Under the pieces are notes generated by a model. That model saw only the letters and a list, made by a program, of their open reading frames with translations. It did no database searches and was not told where the DNA came from. DNA of 64,000 nucleotides, taken from positions 1-64,000 of the forward strand of contig CAJYXO010000025.1 of the NCBI GenBank assembly GCA_913778765.1, given 5' to 3'. This document shows, piece after piece, positions 49,462 through 58,988 of the stretch (positions are counted from its first letter, which is position 1; every line of letters begins with the position of its first letter). This stretch comes from an uncultured Massilia sp. Its GTDB lineage: Bacteria; Pseudomonadota; Gammaproteobacteria; Burkholderiales; Burkholderiaceae_D. A program made the translations under genes and the position numbers.

Positions 49462-50499
49462 ATGATCAAAGTTGGCATCGTTGGTGGTACCGGTTATACG
49501 GGCGTGGAGCTGCTGCGCCTGCTGTCGGCCCATCCCGAGGTGCAGCTGACCGCCATCACCTCGCGCAAGGAAGACGGCCTGCCGGTGGCCGACATGTTCC
49601 CGTCGCTGCGCGGTCACGTCGACCTGGCCTTCTCGAGCCCGGACAAGGCCGACCTGAGCCAGTGCGACGTGGTGTTCTTCGCCACCCCGCACGGCGTCGC
49701 CATGGCCCAGGCCCCGGCCCTGCTGGCCGCCGGCGTGAAGGTCATCGACCTGGCCGCCGACTTCCGCCTGAAGGACCGCGCCGCCTTCGAGAAATGGTAC
49801 AAGATGGAACACACCGCGCCCGAGCTGATCGAGGAAGCGGTCTATGGCCTGCCCGAACTGAACCGCGAAGACATCAAGAAGGCGCGCCTGATCGCCAACC
49901 CGGGCTGCTACCCGACCACCATGCAGCTGGGCTTTTGCCCGCTGCTGAAGGCAGGCCTGATCGACGCCGGCAACCTGATCGCCGACAGCAAGTCGGGCGT
50001 GTCCGGCGCCGGCCGCAAGGCCGAGATCGGCACCCTGTTCTCGGAAGCCAGCGACAACTTCAAGGCCTACGGCGTGGCAGGCCACCGCCACACCCCGGAA
50101 ACCTCGGCCCAGCTGCAGCGCTATACCGACCAGAAAGTCGGCCTGATCTTCACGCCCCACCTGGTGCCGATGATCCGCGGCATGCACTCGACCCTGTACG
50201 CGCGCCTGACTCGCGATATCGATAATGCCGCGCTGCAAGCCCTGTTCGAAGAGGCCTATCGCAACGACGAGTTCGTCGACGTGATGCCTTTCGGCTCGCA
50301 CCCGGAAACCCGCTCGACCCGCGGCTCGAACATGCTGCGCATCGCGCTGCACCGTCCGGACGGCGGCGATACCGTCGTGATCCTGGTGGTGCAAGACAAT
50401 CTGGTGAAGGGCGCCGCCGGCCAGGCCGTGCAGTGCATGAACCTGATGTTCGGCGTGCCGGAAAACATGGGCCTGCAACAAGTCGCGCTGCTGCCGTAA
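49462..50499 (+). CDS. argC: N-acetyl-gamma-glutamyl-phosphate reductase
   Basis: Third step of arginine synthesis, NADPH-dependent reduction of N-acetylglutamyl phosphate. The 345 residues show the Rossmann start [18 protein letters not shown], the catalytic cysteine in [21 protein letters not shown], and HTPE / VAGHRH near the substrate site. GAAGGAA precedes the ATG by about ten bases. The order rpsI, argC, bactofilin, erpA is characteristic of Burkholderiales. Confidence 0.97.
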   Translation: MIKVGIVGGTGYTGVELLRLLSAHPEVQLTAITSRKEDGLPVADMFPSLRGHVDLAFSSPDKADLSQCDVVFFATPHGVAMAQAPALLAAGVKVIDLAADFRLKDRAAFEKWYKMEHTAPELIEEAVYGLPELNREDIKKARLIANPGCYPTTMQLGFCPLLKAGLIDAGNLIADSKSGVSGAGRKAEIGTLFSEASDNFKAYGVAGHRHTPETSAQLQRYTDQKVGLIFTPHLVPMIRGMHSTLYARLTRDIDNAALQALFEEAYRNDEFVDVMPFGSHPETRSTRGSNMLRIALHRPDGGDTVVILVVQDNLVKGAAGQAVQCMNLMFGVPENMGLQQVALLP

Positions 50500-50645
50500 C
50501 GCTGCGCAAGGCGACCCGGGCCGGGTCGCCGCCCCCTTGCAAGGGTTGCCGACAAGATGCAGATCAACGCACTAGGTGTTGATCACGGTAAATTGACCTG
50601 TGCACTGCCGAGCTTGGCAGCGTTCTACTTTGCAAGGGGACTACC

Positions 50646-51059
50646 ATGTTCGGTCGTAATGCAAAAAGCGAAATCGACAGCCTGATCGGCATTTCCGCGC
50701 GCATCGAAGGCGACCTGGTATTCACCGGCGGCCTGCGCATCGACGGCGAGGTGCATGGCAACGTGATTGCCGGTAATGACGCCGACAGCGTCCTGATCGT
50801 GTCCGAGCATGCCCGCATCGAAGGCGAGGTGCGCTGCGCCAATCTGGTCGTCAACGGTTACATCGCGGGGACGGTGCGGTCGACGGAACTGCTTGAATTG
50901 CAGCCGAAAGGCCGCATACACGGGGATGTCCATTACCGCCTGCTGGAGATGCACGGCGGCGCCCTGGTGACGGGAAAGCTGACCCACGAAGCCGCCCCGG
51001 CGCCGGCCGCCGAGCCGGTGTTTCATTTAGGCGTCGCGGCGGAAGGGGCGTCAGCATGA
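50646..51059 (+). CDS. Bactofilin (polymer-forming cytoskeletal protein)
   Basis: A 137-residue bactofilin: SLIGISARIEGDLVFTGGLRIDGEVHGNV begins the parallel beta-helix, with repeating hydrophobic-Gly turns (RIEGEVRCANLVVNGYIAGTVRSTELLELQPKGRIHG) through residue 110. Bactofilins self-assemble into nucleotide-free filaments that organise cell-wall enzymes. The N-terminal MFGRNAKSE is a short basic membrane-targeting tail. In this window it has no adjacent M23 gene but one lies 1.7 kb downstream, on the other strand. Confidence 0.95.
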   Translation: MFGRNAKSEIDSLIGISARIEGDLVFTGGLRIDGEVHGNVIAGNDADSVLIVSEHARIEGEVRCANLVVNGYIAGTVRSTELLELQPKGRIHGDVHYRLLEMHGGALVTGKLTHEAAPAPAAEPVFHLGVAAEGASA

Positions 51060-51113
51060 CTGGCGCCAACCGTCTATAATGGACGAAATCCGCATTCAAT
51101 CAGGAGTTTATCC

Positions 51114-51491
51114 ATGACCGCAATCGCCGAATTGCATCGCTCGCAAGAGCAGGACGCAATGCCGTCGCCCATCAACTTCACCGACAGCGCCGCGCAGAAG
51201 GTCGCCCAACTGATCGAAGAAGAAGGCAATCCCGACCTGAAGCTGCGCGTCTTCGTGCAGGGCGGCGGCTGCTCGGGCTTCCAGTACGGTTTCACCTTCG
51301 ACGAAATCATGAACGAAGACGACACCGCGATGGAAAAGAACGGCGTCACCCTGCTGATCGATTCGATGAGCTACCAGTACCTGGTCGGCGCCGAAATCGA
51401 CTACAAGGACGACCTCGAAGGCGCCCAGTTCGTGATCAAGAACCCGAACGCCACCTCGACCTGCGGCTGCGGTTCGTCGTTCTCGGCGTAA
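51114..51491 (+). CDS. erpA: Iron-sulfur cluster insertion protein ErpA
   Basis: An A-type carrier that delivers [4Fe-4S] or [2Fe-2S] clusters to apoproteins. The three ligand cysteines are present in [11 protein letters not shown] and STCGCGSSF. With 125 residues it is slightly longer than E. coli ErpA because of an N-terminal extension ([14 protein letters not shown]). A possible internal ATG at residue 16 would give the shorter form. Shine-Dalgarno CAGGAG lies eight bases upstream. Confidence 0.96.
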   Translation: MTAIAELHRSQEQDAMPSPINFTDSAAQKVAQLIEEEGNPDLKLRVFVQGGGCSGFQYGFTFDEIMNEDDTAMEKNGVTLLIDSMSYQYLVGAEIDYKDDLEGAQFVIKNPNATSTCGCGSSFSA

Positions 51492-51514
51492 TCGCCAGTT
51501 TCGCGCATTAATAA

Positions 51515-51546
51515 AGCCGCCTTGGCATTGCCGGGCGGCTTTTTTA
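51515..51546. terminator. Terminator between convergent erpA and anmK
   Basis: AAGCCGCC (51515) pairs with GGCGGCTT (51535), loop of 12, with a T run on the plus strand. On the minus strand the tail is TTTATT, weaker but usable for anmK's convergent transcript read-through. Confidence 0.9.
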
Positions 51547-51561
51547 CGTCCGTCAAAATCA

Positions 51562-52665
51562 TCAGGCCGGATACAGCGCCCCCAGCACCCGCAACCCAGC
51601 CGCCCCTGTCACCGCCGGCAAATTACCCGGCCGACGCCGCATGAACTGGACACCCAGCCAGGCGAAGGCCAGGGCCTCGACCCGATTCGGCGCCACGCCC
51701 AGTTCCTCGGTCGACCTGACCGGAATCCCGCCGCCGAGCGCGGCTTCGATGTCGCGCAGCAGCACGCCGTTATACGCCCCGCCGCCGCACACGTACACCG
51801 CCTGGGCCGGCTGGCCCGCGGTCGCATCCTGGATCGCATGCGCGATCGTGACCGCGGTCAGGCGCGTCAGCGTGGCCTGGACGTCGGCCGGCGCCACATC
51901 GGCGCGCCGGGCCAGTTTCCCGGCCAGCCATTCAGCATGGAACAGGTCGCGCCCGGTGCTCTTGGGCGGCGGCTGGCGGAAATAGGGCTCGTCCAGCAGG
52001 ATTTGCAGCAATTGCTCGTCGACCTTGCCGGAGGCGGCGAAGGCGCCGTCCTCGTCATAAGGCTTGCCGGTGTGGCGCGCTACCCACAGATCCATCAGTA
52101 CATTGCCCGGACCGGTGTCGAAGCCGCTCACGCGGCCGTCGCCGTGCAGCACGCTGATGTTGCCGATGCCGCCGATGTTCACCACCACCCGCACCTGCTT
52201 CGGCTTGCCGAAGCGGGCTTCGTGGAAGGCCGGGACCAGCGGTGCGCCCTGGCCGCCGGCGGCGACGTCGCGCGCGCGGAAGTCGGCGATCACGTCCAGG
52301 CCGGTGAGTTCGGCCAGCAGGGCCGGATTATTGGTCTGGCGCGTAAAACCCAGTTCCGGGCGGTGGCGGATGGTCTGGCCGTGCACGGCCACGGCGCGCA
52401 CCGGGCCCGGCGCCTGCGCGACCAGTTGCTGCACACAATCGGCGTAGCAGCGCGCCAGGGCGTTGGCGGCCAGCGCCTCGCGCTCCAGTTCGTTCTCGCT
52501 GGCGGCCTGCAGGGCCATCAGTTCGGCGCGCAGGTCGGCCGGGAAGGGCGTGAAGGCCGCCTGCAGGGTGCGGATGCCGCGGCCGGAGAAATCGGCCAGT
52601 ACGCCGTCGACGCCGTCCAGGCTGGTGCCGGACATCAGGCCGATGTAGAGAGAGGAAGCGGGCAT
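51562..52665 (-). CDS. anmK: Anhydro-N-acetylmuramic acid kinase
   Basis: Recycles peptidoglycan sugar by opening and phosphorylating 1,6-anhydroMurNAc. The 367 residues begin [20 protein letters not shown], diagnostic for AnmK, and continue with [25 protein letters not shown] and [11 protein letters not shown]. It is convergent with erpA and follows the M23 endopeptidase gene on the same strand, a pairing common in betaproteobacteria, with a terminator and repeat between. Confidence 0.97.
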   Translation of the reverse strand: MPASSLYIGLMSGTSLDGVDGVLADFSGRGIRTLQAAFTPFPADLRAELMALQAASENELEREALAANALARCYADCVQQLVAQAPGPVRAVAVHGQTIRHRPELGFTRQTNNPALLAELTGLDVIADFRARDVAAGGQGAPLVPAFHEARFGKPKQVRVVVNIGGIGNISVLHGDGRVSGFDTGPGNVLMDLWVARHTGKPYDEDGAFAASGKVDEQLLQILLDEPYFRQPPPKSTGRDLFHAEWLAGKLARRADVAPADVQATLTRLTAVTIAHAIQDATAGQPAQAVYVCGGGAYNGVLLRDIEAALGGGIPVRSTEELGVAPNRVEALAFAWLGVQFMRRRPGNLPAVTGAAGLRVLGALYPA

Positions 52666-52696
52666 ATTCTTTGTACAGTCAGATGCAAATAGTCAG

Positions 52697-52739
52697 ATGG
52701 GGTCAGATCCCACCCGTGAGAACCGGGATCTGACCCCAT
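52697..52739. repeat. Perfect inverted repeat with GGGGTCAGA core
   Basis: Fifteen-bp perfect arms ATGGGGTCAGATCCC and GGGATCTGACCCCAT separated by 13 bp, in the gap between anmK and the M23 gene. It shares the GGGGTCAGA core with the longer element at 49285, so both probably belong to one dispersed repeat family. It could also act as a second hairpin beside the terminator at 52750. Confidence 0.85.
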
Positions 52740-52749
52740 ATAAATAAAA

Positions 52750-52777
52750 ACGCCTTGCACTCTGCAGTGCAAGGCGT
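52750..52777 (-). terminator. Rho-independent terminator after the M23 gene
   Basis: Perfect 12-bp stem ACGCCTTGCACT / AGTGCAAGGCGT around CTGC. On the minus strand it is followed by TTTTATTTA, so it ends the M23 peptidase transcript. Confidence 0.9.
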
Positions 52778-52805
52778 CTCATTCTATCTGCAATCGGGCT
52801 GAAGC

Positions 52806-54167
52806 TTAACGTGCAGCCATTGCATTGCCAGCCGGATTCAGCAGCGAGAAGCGGTGCGACATTTCGGTGGCGGCGGTGCGGAAGCGGCCCAGCTCGCCGG
52901 TCGTCAGCGGCTGCGCCTGCAGGTTCTTCTGCGACATCGGGTCGATCGCGTTGCCGCCGACGCGGAATTCGTAGTGCAGGTGCGGGCCGGTTGCCCAGCC
53001 GGTGGCGCCGACGTAGCCGATCACGTCGCCCTGGTGCACTTTCTGGCCCTTGCGCATGCCGCTGGCGAAACGGCTCATGTGGCCGTAGGCGGTGCTGTAG
53101 TTGGACCAGTGCTTGAGCACGACCATGTTGCCGTAGCCGTTAGACACGCCGGCAAAGTCGACGACGCCGTCGCCGGCGGCGCGGATCGGGGTGCCCATCG
53201 GGGCGGCCATGTCGATGCCCTTGTGCGCTTTCCAGACGTTGAACACCGGATGCACGCGCATCGAGAAGCCGGAGGAGATGCGGGTGAAGGCGACCGGCGA
53301 CTTCAGGAAGGCCTTCTTCAGCGACTTGCCGTCCAGGCTGTAGTAGCCGCCCTGGTGGCTGACCGGGTCTTCGTACCAGACCGACTGGTAAGCGACGCCG
53401 CGGTTGACGAATTCGCCGGCCAGCACGCGGCCGGTACGGACCAGTTCGCCATCCTGGTAGAAGGTTTCGTAGACGACGTTGAAACGGTCGCCGCGCTTCA
53501 GGTCCGAGCGGAAGTCGATGCTGGTCGAGAACATCTCGATGATCTGGTTGACCACCGAATCCGGGATCTGGCCGCCGTCGACGTTGGCGTCGGTGGCTGC
53601 GTACAGCGAGGAGCTGATTTCGCGCGAACGCATTTCGACGCGGCGCTCGAGTTCTGCCGGCGCCTTGCTGACGACGAACTTGTCGCCCTTGCGCGACACG
53701 GTCACGGTATTGAACTGGTCCTTGTCGACGGCGATGGTGGCGCGCAGCGACAGCAGCAGGCCATTTTCATCGGTTTCGGCCTGGATGCGCTTGCCGGTCT
53801 TGAGCGAGAGGATGCTGCGCGCCAGCTTGTCGCTGCGAACGAAGGCGGCGGCCTGCTGGTCGTCGATGCCGAGGCGGGTGAAGATCGAGCCCAGGGAGTC
53901 GCCTGGACGGACGCGTTCTTCGTGGATGAATTCCTGCTGGTCTTGCTGCAGCGCGGCGATCTGGTCCGCCAGGTTCGGCAGTTGCAGGTCTTGCGCGATC
54001 GACTTGACGGGGATGTCGGCAGGATCGGGAGCGATGGGGGCGACTGCGGTCGCGCCGAAGGCACAGAGTGCCAGGGCAGCGGCGCCCCCGGCAACGATGC
54101 GGGTCTTTCGGCTCGTGTCCAGCAGGCCGAACCAGCGTTTACCGGTGATTTTCTGTATTGGGTTCAT
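52806..54167 (-). CDS. M23 family metallopeptidase (OapA/MepM-like)
   Basis: A cell-wall DD-endopeptidase of 453 residues. A cytoplasmic N-terminus and membrane anchor (IVAGGAAALALCAFGATAV) lead to a coiled/opacity-associated region, including a LysM-like RPGDSLGSIFTRLGID segment (residues 80-110). The C-terminal M23 domain has zinc ligands in HKGIDMAAPMGTP, YGHM and GPHLHYEFRV. It cleaves peptide cross-bridges to let new wall be inserted. It is divergent from tyrS. Confidence 0.95.
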   Translation of the reverse strand: MNPIQKITGKRWFGLLDTSRKTRIVAGGAAALALCAFGATAVAPIAPDPADIPVKSIAQDLQLPNLADQIAALQQDQQEFIHEERVRPGDSLGSIFTRLGIDDQQAAAFVRSDKLARSILSLKTGKRIQAETDENGLLLSLRATIAVDKDQFNTVTVSRKGDKFVVSKAPAELERRVEMRSREISSSLYAATDANVDGGQIPDSVVNQIIEMFSTSIDFRSDLKRGDRFNVVYETFYQDGELVRTGRVLAGEFVNRGVAYQSVWYEDPVSHQGGYYSLDGKSLKKAFLKSPVAFTRISSGFSMRVHPVFNVWKAHKGIDMAAPMGTPIRAAGDGVVDFAGVSNGYGNMVVLKHWSNYSTAYGHMSRFASGMRKGQKVHQGDVIGYVGATGWATGPHLHYEFRVGGNAIDPMSQKNLQAQPLTTGELGRFRTAATEMSHRFSLLNPAGNAMAAR

Positions 54168-54337
54168 GCAATCAGTTAAAATTTACCGCTTCACCGTCTT
54201 ACGGACCAACGCTTTTTCTTTTTGATTTCTTACTTGTTGTCCGTGAAACTTTTCATGCGGCAAGATTGATGGGATCGGGCATTATATCAAAATACCGGCT
54301 CCTACAACCGTTTTAGGCAAATTCCTACAAGATTTTT

Positions 54338-55612
54338 ATGACTTCTGCTGAGCTTTCTGGTAATGCCAAACATGCAACTTCCGCCGGGGCGGCGGCGCTT
54401 CCCTTGAGCGATGCCGTCCAGGAAGCCCTTGCGATCACCAAGCGCGGCGTCGACGAACTGCTGATCGAAAGCGAGTTCGCCCAGAAGCTGGCGCGCTCGG
54501 AAAAGAGCGGCCAGCCGCTGCGCATCAAGCTGGGCCTGGACCCGACCGCGCCCGACCTGCACCTGGGCCACACCGTGGTGCTCAACAAGCTGCGCCAGCT
54601 CCAGGACCTGGGCCACCAGGTGATTTTCCTGATCGGCGACTTCACCTCGATGATCGGCGACCCCTCGGGGCGCAACGTGACCCGTCCGCCGCTGACCCGC
54701 GAGCAGATCGAGACCAATGCGCAGACCTATTTCAAGCAGGCTTCGCTGGTGCTCGACCCGGCCCGCACCGAAATCCGCTACAACTCGGAGTGGTGCGACC
54801 CGCTCGGCGCGCGCGGCATGATCCAGCTGGCTTCGCGCTACACCGTGGCGCGCATGATGGAGCGCGACGACTTCACCAAGCGCTACAAGAGTGGGACCCC
54901 GATCTCCGTGCATGAGTTCCTTTATCCGCTCATGCAAGGCTATGATTCGGTCGCTTTGAAAGCAGACCTTGAGCTAGGTGGAACGGATCAGAAATTCAAC
55001 CTGCTTGTTGGACGCGAACTACAGAAAGACTACGGGCAAGAGCCGCAGTGCATTCTCACCATGCCGCTGCTCGAAGGCCTGGACGGCGTCGAGAAGATGT
55101 CGAAGTCCAAGAACAACTACATCGGCATCACCGAGCCGGCCAACACCATGTTCGGCAAGCTGATGAGCATCTCGGACGTCATGATGTGGAAGTACTACGA
55201 GCTGCTGTCCTTCCGTTCGATCCAGGACCTCGCCGCGCTGCGCGCCGAGGTCGAGGGCGGCCGCAACCCGCGCGACGCCAAGGTCGCGCTGGCCCAGGAG
55301 ATCGTCGCGCGCTTCCACTCGCAGCAGGCGGCCGAGGACGCGCTGGCCGACTTCGTCAACCGCTCCAAGGGCGGCATCCCGGACGACGTGCCGGAAGTCA
55401 GCCTGTCCGGCGCCCCGATGGGCCTGCCGCAGCTGCTGAAAGCCGCGAACCTGTGCGCTTCCTCGTCGGAAGCGATGCGCATGGTCGACCAGGGCGGCGT
55501 GCGCATCGACGGCACGGTGGTCGCGGACAAGGCGCTGCAGATCCAGGCCGGCACTTTCGTGCTGCAGGTGGGCAAGCGCAAGTTCGCGCGCGTGACCCTG
55601 TCGGCCGCATGA
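54338..55612 (+). CDS. tyrS: Tyrosyl-tRNA synthetase
   Basis: Charges tRNA-Tyr. The 424 residues contain the HIGH-type motif [34 protein letters not shown], the KMSKS loop [11 protein letters not shown] and a C-terminal S4 RNA-binding domain ([19 protein letters not shown]). An N-terminal stretch of about 30 residues is extra but is normal in this group. Between about 54885 and 55045 the codons (CTT, CTA, GGT, GTT, AAA, TTG) differ sharply from the rest of the gene. tyrS overlaps dtd by four bases (ATGA). Confidence 0.97.
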   Translation: MTSAELSGNAKHATSAGAAALPLSDAVQEALAITKRGVDELLIESEFAQKLARSEKSGQPLRIKLGLDPTAPDLHLGHTVVLNKLRQLQDLGHQVIFLIGDFTSMIGDPSGRNVTRPPLTREQIETNAQTYFKQASLVLDPARTEIRYNSEWCDPLGARGMIQLASRYTVARMMERDDFTKRYKSGTPISVHEFLYPLMQGYDSVALKADLELGGTDQKFNLLVGRELQKDYGQEPQCILTMPLLEGLDGVEKMSKSKNNYIGITEPANTMFGKLMSISDVMMWKYYELLSFRSIQDLAALRAEVEGGRNPRDAKVALAQEIVARFHSQQAAEDALADFVNRSKGGIPDDVPEVSLSGAPMGLPQLLKAANLCASSSEAMRMVDQGGVRIDGTVVADKALQIQAGTFVLQVGKRKFARVTLSAA

Positions 55613-56067
55613 TCGGCCTGCTCCAGCGCGTCAGCCAGGCCAGCGTCACCGTCGACGGCGAGGTCGTCGGCGCCATCGGGCATGGCCTGATGGTGCTGGT
55701 CTGTGCCGAAAAGGGCGACACCGAACGCGAAGCGGAGGCCTTGCTGGCCAAGCTGCTGGGCTACCGGGTGTTCTCCGACGAGGCCGGCAAGATGAACCGC
55801 AGCGTCGTCGACGTCGAAGGCGGCCTGCTGCTGGTGCCGCAGTTCACGCTGGCGGCGGACACCCGCTCCGGCACGCGGCCGTCGTTCTCGCCGGCCGCCG
55901 CGCCGGAAGACGGACGCCGGCTGTTCGACTATTTCGTGCGCCAGGCGCGCGAGCGTCACGGTAATGTCGAGACCGGCCGTTTCGGCGCCGACATGAAAGT
56001 GGCGCTGACCAACGACGGTCCGGTCACTTTCTGGCTTCGTATTGATCCACCCAAGATCTCGGGGTGA
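55609..56067 (+). CDS. dtd: D-aminoacyl-tRNA deacylase
   Basis: Hydrolyses D-aminoacyl-tRNA, preventing D-Tyr misuse. The ATG at 55609 overlaps the tyrS stop (ATGA); the long ORF in the track is out-of-frame read-through of tyrS. The 152 residues carry [15 protein letters not shown], the catalytic-pocket [19 protein letters not shown] and the cross-subunit Gly-cisPro segment NDGPVTFWL. Pairing with tyrS makes physiological sense because both handle tyrosyl-tRNA. Confidence 0.96.
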   Translation: MIGLLQRVSQASVTVDGEVVGAIGHGLMVLVCAEKGDTEREAEALLAKLLGYRVFSDEAGKMNRSVVDVEGGLLLVPQFTLAADTRSGTRPSFSPAAAPEDGRRLFDYFVRQARERHGNVETGRFGADMKVALTNDGPVTFWLRIDPPKISG

Positions 56068-56122
56068 AACCGCGAAGCACCGCGCCGGTCAATGTAAGTA
56101 GGGGCATAAGGAGGGCAGGGCG

Positions 56123-56791
56123 ATGAAGATCTGGAGCGATTCCTTTGTAGAAGGCGGCCCGATTCCGCCCCGCTGCGCGTTCGCCGAGATCGATCCCGGC
56201 AGCCACATCAAACTGTCCAGCAACCGCAGCCCGCACATCGCCTGGGACGAGGTGCCGGCCGGCGCCGAGTCGCTGGTGCTGCTGTGCCACGACCTCGACG
56301 TGCCGACCGACGGCGCGAACGTCAACCGCGAGGGCCGCACGGTGCCGGATGCGCTGGCGCGCACCGACTTCTATCACTGGTCGCTGGTCGACATCCCGGT
56401 GGTGCTGGATTCCTTTGCCGAAGGCCTGTTCTCGGACATGGTGACTCCCGGCGGCAAGAGCGGGCCGCTGGTGCCGTTCACGATCAAGAACGGCACCGAG
56501 CACCAGCTGCGCCACGGCGTCAACGATTACACCAGCTGGTTCGCCAACGACCCCGACATGGTCGGCGAATACTTTGGCTATGACGGCCCCTGCCCGCCCT
56601 GGAACGACGAACGGGTGCATACCTATGTCTTCACGCTGTACGCGCTCGACATCCCGCGCCTGCCGCTGGAAGGCCGGTTCACGGGCAAGGAAGCGCGCCT
56701 GGCGATCACCGGCCACATCCTGGACGAAGCCCGGATCTTCGGCGTGTATTCGCTGAACCCGGAAATCGCCGCCACCCTCATCGATAAATAA
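56123..56791 (+). CDS. YbhB/YbcL-type PEBP-family protein
   Basis: A 222-residue phosphatidylethanolamine-binding-protein fold member. Signature segments are FAEIDPGSHIKLSSNRSPHIAWDEVP, VLLCHDLDVPT, DFYHWSLVDIP and GPCPPWNDERVHTYVFTLYALD. The family binds anions or small ligands; its bacterial role is unclear. Shine-Dalgarno (AGGAGGG, eight bases) is strong. It precedes the histidine phosphatase by six bases, probably in one transcript. Confidence 0.93.
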   Translation: MKIWSDSFVEGGPIPPRCAFAEIDPGSHIKLSSNRSPHIAWDEVPAGAESLVLLCHDLDVPTDGANVNREGRTVPDALARTDFYHWSLVDIPVVLDSFAEGLFSDMVTPGGKSGPLVPFTIKNGTEHQLRHGVNDYTSWFANDPDMVGEYFGYDGPCPPWNDERVHTYVFTLYALDIPRLPLEGRFTGKEARLAITGHILDEARIFGVYSLNPEIAATLIDK

Positions 56792-56797
56792 ACAAGT

Positions 56798-57436
56798 TTG
56801 AATATCATCCTGATCCGCCATGGCGAAACCGCGTGGAACGCGGAGCGCCGCCTGCAAGGCCATCTCGACATCCCCCTGAACCCGGAAGGCGAGCGCCAGG
56901 CAAAGCGCCTGGCCGAGGCGCTGGCCCCTGAATCCATCGACCTGGTCGTTGCCAGCGACCTGCAGCGGGCGCGCCAGACGGCGCAGGCCGTGGCCGGCGC
57001 GCGCGGCATGAGCGTGCACGTCGAACCGGGCCTGCGCGAGCGCTGCTACGGCGGCTTCGAAGGCTTGCTGTACAGCGAAATCGAGCAGCGCTTTCCGGCC
57101 GAGTTCGCGGCCTGGCAGGCGCGCGACGTCGATGCAATTTTGCCGGAAGGTAAAAATTGCGGTGAAACCTTCCGCCAGTTCTACACCCGCGCCACCGATG
57201 CCATCCTGGCGCTGGCCGCCGCCCATCCGGGCCGCACCCTGGCCCTGGTGGCCCACGGCGGCGTGCTCGAGTGCGCTTACCGGATGGCGCTCGGCCTGCC
57301 GCTGGAAACGCCGCGCGACTTCAAGGTCTACAACGCCAGCATCAACCGCTTCCATGTGGCGGACGGCCGCCTGGGCCTGCAAAGCTGGGGCGAAGTCGGC
57401 CACCTGCGCCCGGCCCTGCTCGACGAACTCGGCTGA
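56798..57436 (+). CDS. Histidine phosphatase family protein
   Basis: A 212-residue phosphoglycerate-mutase-like phosphatase. The start at TTG 56798 gives MNIILIRHGETAWNAERR, with the phosphohistidine motif RHGET and partner residues in ASDLQRARQT, ERCYGGFEGL and LVAHGGVLECAYR. The last is the second catalytic His. The specific substrate (phosphosugar, cobalamin intermediate or other) cannot be told. It is six bases after the PEBP-family gene. Confidence 0.93.
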   Translation: MNIILIRHGETAWNAERRLQGHLDIPLNPEGERQAKRLAEALAPESIDLVVASDLQRARQTAQAVAGARGMSVHVEPGLRERCYGGFEGLLYSEIEQRFPAEFAAWQARDVDAILPEGKNCGETFRQFYTRATDAILALAAAHPGRTLALVAHGGVLECAYRMALGLPLETPRDFKVYNASINRFHVADGRLGLQSWGEVGHLRPALLDELG

Positions 57437-57556
57437 AGCCAGCAACTGACAGCCAAATATGTCAGATTCACAACACTAGAAAAAAGTGTGCTGATAAATT
57501 GAGCAGCGGTTCGGGTAAAATAGCGAGTTCCCGATTTTTCTCCTGGTTTTTCTCCC

Positions 57557-58582
57557 GTGCAAATAGGTCCTTACGCGCTGCGCAATAATGTCTTCGTCGC
57601 CCCGATGGCCGGGGTGACCGACCGTCCGTTCCGCCAGCTGTGCAAGAAACTCGGCGCCGGCTACGCGGTGTCGGAGATGGCGGCCTCGAATCCGCGCCTG
57701 TGGGCCAGCGAGAAATCGGCGCGCCGCACCGACCATGCCGGCGAGATGGAGCCGAAGGCGGTGCAGATCGCCGGCGCGGTGCCGGAAGAACTGGCCGAGT
57801 GCGCCAAGTTCAACGTCGACCGCGGCGCCCAGATCATCGACATCAACATGGGCTGCCCGGTCAAGAAGGTCTGCAACAACTGGTGCGGTTCGGCCCTGCT
57901 GCAGCACGAAGACCTGGTCCAGCGCATCCTGGAAAGCGTGGTGCGCGCCGTCGACGTGCCGGTCACGCTGAAGTTCCGCACCGGCTGGGACCGCCAGAAC
58001 AGGAACGCCCTGACGATCGCGCGCATGGCCGAGCAGGCCGGCATCGCCATGCTGACCCTGCACGGCCGCACCCGCGCCGACGGTTACAAAGGCGACGCCG
58101 AGTACGACACAATCGCCGCGGTGAAGGCGGCCGTCGCGATTCCGGTGGTGGCGAACGGCGACATCACGACCCCGGAAAAGGCCAAGTTCGTGCTCGACTA
58201 CACGGGCGCGGACGCCGTCATGATCGGCCGCGCGGCCCAGGGCCGTCCCTGGATCTGCCGCGAGATCGACCATTACCTGCGCACCGGCGAGAAGCTGCCG
58301 GCGCCGCTGGTCGACGAAGTCCGTGAATTGATGAACGAACACCTGCCGGCCCACTATGCCTTCTACGGCGAATACCTGGGCGTGCGAACCGCGCGCAAGC
58401 ACATCGGCTGGTATGTGGAAGACCTGCCTGGCGGCGAAGAATTCCGTCAGCGCATGAACTTGCTGGAATCGACCGCCGATCAATTGGCGGCCGTGGATGA
58501 ATTTTTCAAATCGCAGCATCGGCATGGCGAGCGGTTACAATACCGGCCCGCGCATCCTGAAGACGTGGCAATCGCAGCATAA
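57557..58582 (+). CDS. dusB: tRNA-dihydrouridine synthase DusB
   Basis: Reduces uridine in tRNA D-loops using FMN. It starts at GTG 57557; the 341 residues open with IGPYALRNNVFVAPMAGVTDRPF and contain the catalytic Cys in MGCPVKKVCNNWCGSAL, LHGRTRADGY and ANGDI, then IGRAAQGRPW. dusB is classically upstream of fis, as here, and the two form an operon. Confidence 0.96.
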   Translation: MQIGPYALRNNVFVAPMAGVTDRPFRQLCKKLGAGYAVSEMAASNPRLWASEKSARRTDHAGEMEPKAVQIAGAVPEELAECAKFNVDRGAQIIDINMGCPVKKVCNNWCGSALLQHEDLVQRILESVVRAVDVPVTLKFRTGWDRQNRNALTIARMAEQAGIAMLTLHGRTRADGYKGDAEYDTIAAVKAAVAIPVVANGDITTPEKAKFVLDYTGADAVMIGRAAQGRPWICREIDHYLRTGEKLPAPLVDEVRELMNEHLPAHYAFYGEYLGVRTARKHIGWYVEDLPGGEEFRQRMNLLESTADQLAAVDEFFKSQHRHGERLQYRPAHPEDVAIAA

Positions 58583-58659
58583 CAATAAGCAATACAACAA
58601 TAAGAATAATCGGAGACAGGGCTGTCAAAAGCAGACCATTAACCAAGGCGAAGTAGCAG

Positions 58660-58893
58660 ATGAGCAAAGAAAGTATCCAGGAAGTCGTTCAGAAAAGCCT
58701 CGAAGATTATTTCAACGACCTGGGCGAGCAAAAACCGTCGAACATCTATGACATGATGCTGTTGACCGTCGAAAAACCCATCCTGCAAGTGGTCATGACG
58801 CGTGCCGAAGGCAACCAGTCGCATGCCGCGCAGATGCTGGGTATCAATCGCAATACTTTGCGCAAGAAACTGCAGGAACACGGGCTGCTGTAA
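58660..58893 (+). CDS. fis: DNA-binding protein Fis
   Basis: A nucleoid-associated regulator of 77 residues. The C-terminal helix-turn-helix [31 protein letters not shown] matches Fis closely. The N-terminal beta-hairpin arm is shorter than in E. coli Fis (98 residues), as in other betaproteobacteria. A short AT-rich stretch separates it from dusB, and purH follows after 95 bp. Confidence 0.95.
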   Translation: MSKESIQEVVQKSLEDYFNDLGEQKPSNIYDMMLLTVEKPILQVVMTRAEGNQSHAAQMLGINRNTLRKKLQEHGLL

Positions 58894-58988
58894 GCGCCGG
58901 CGGGAGGGCCGGCGTGCGAGCGTGCGCCGGCCTTGCCCGGCGCGAGTCACCATGTAGCCGCACGAATTTTCATCAACAGGCCTCTCCC

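Noticed and set aside
55048-56067. 339-residue ORF starting inside tyrS
   Set aside because: Only the last 152 codons form dtd, starting at ATG 55609; the rest is a shifted reading of tyrS.
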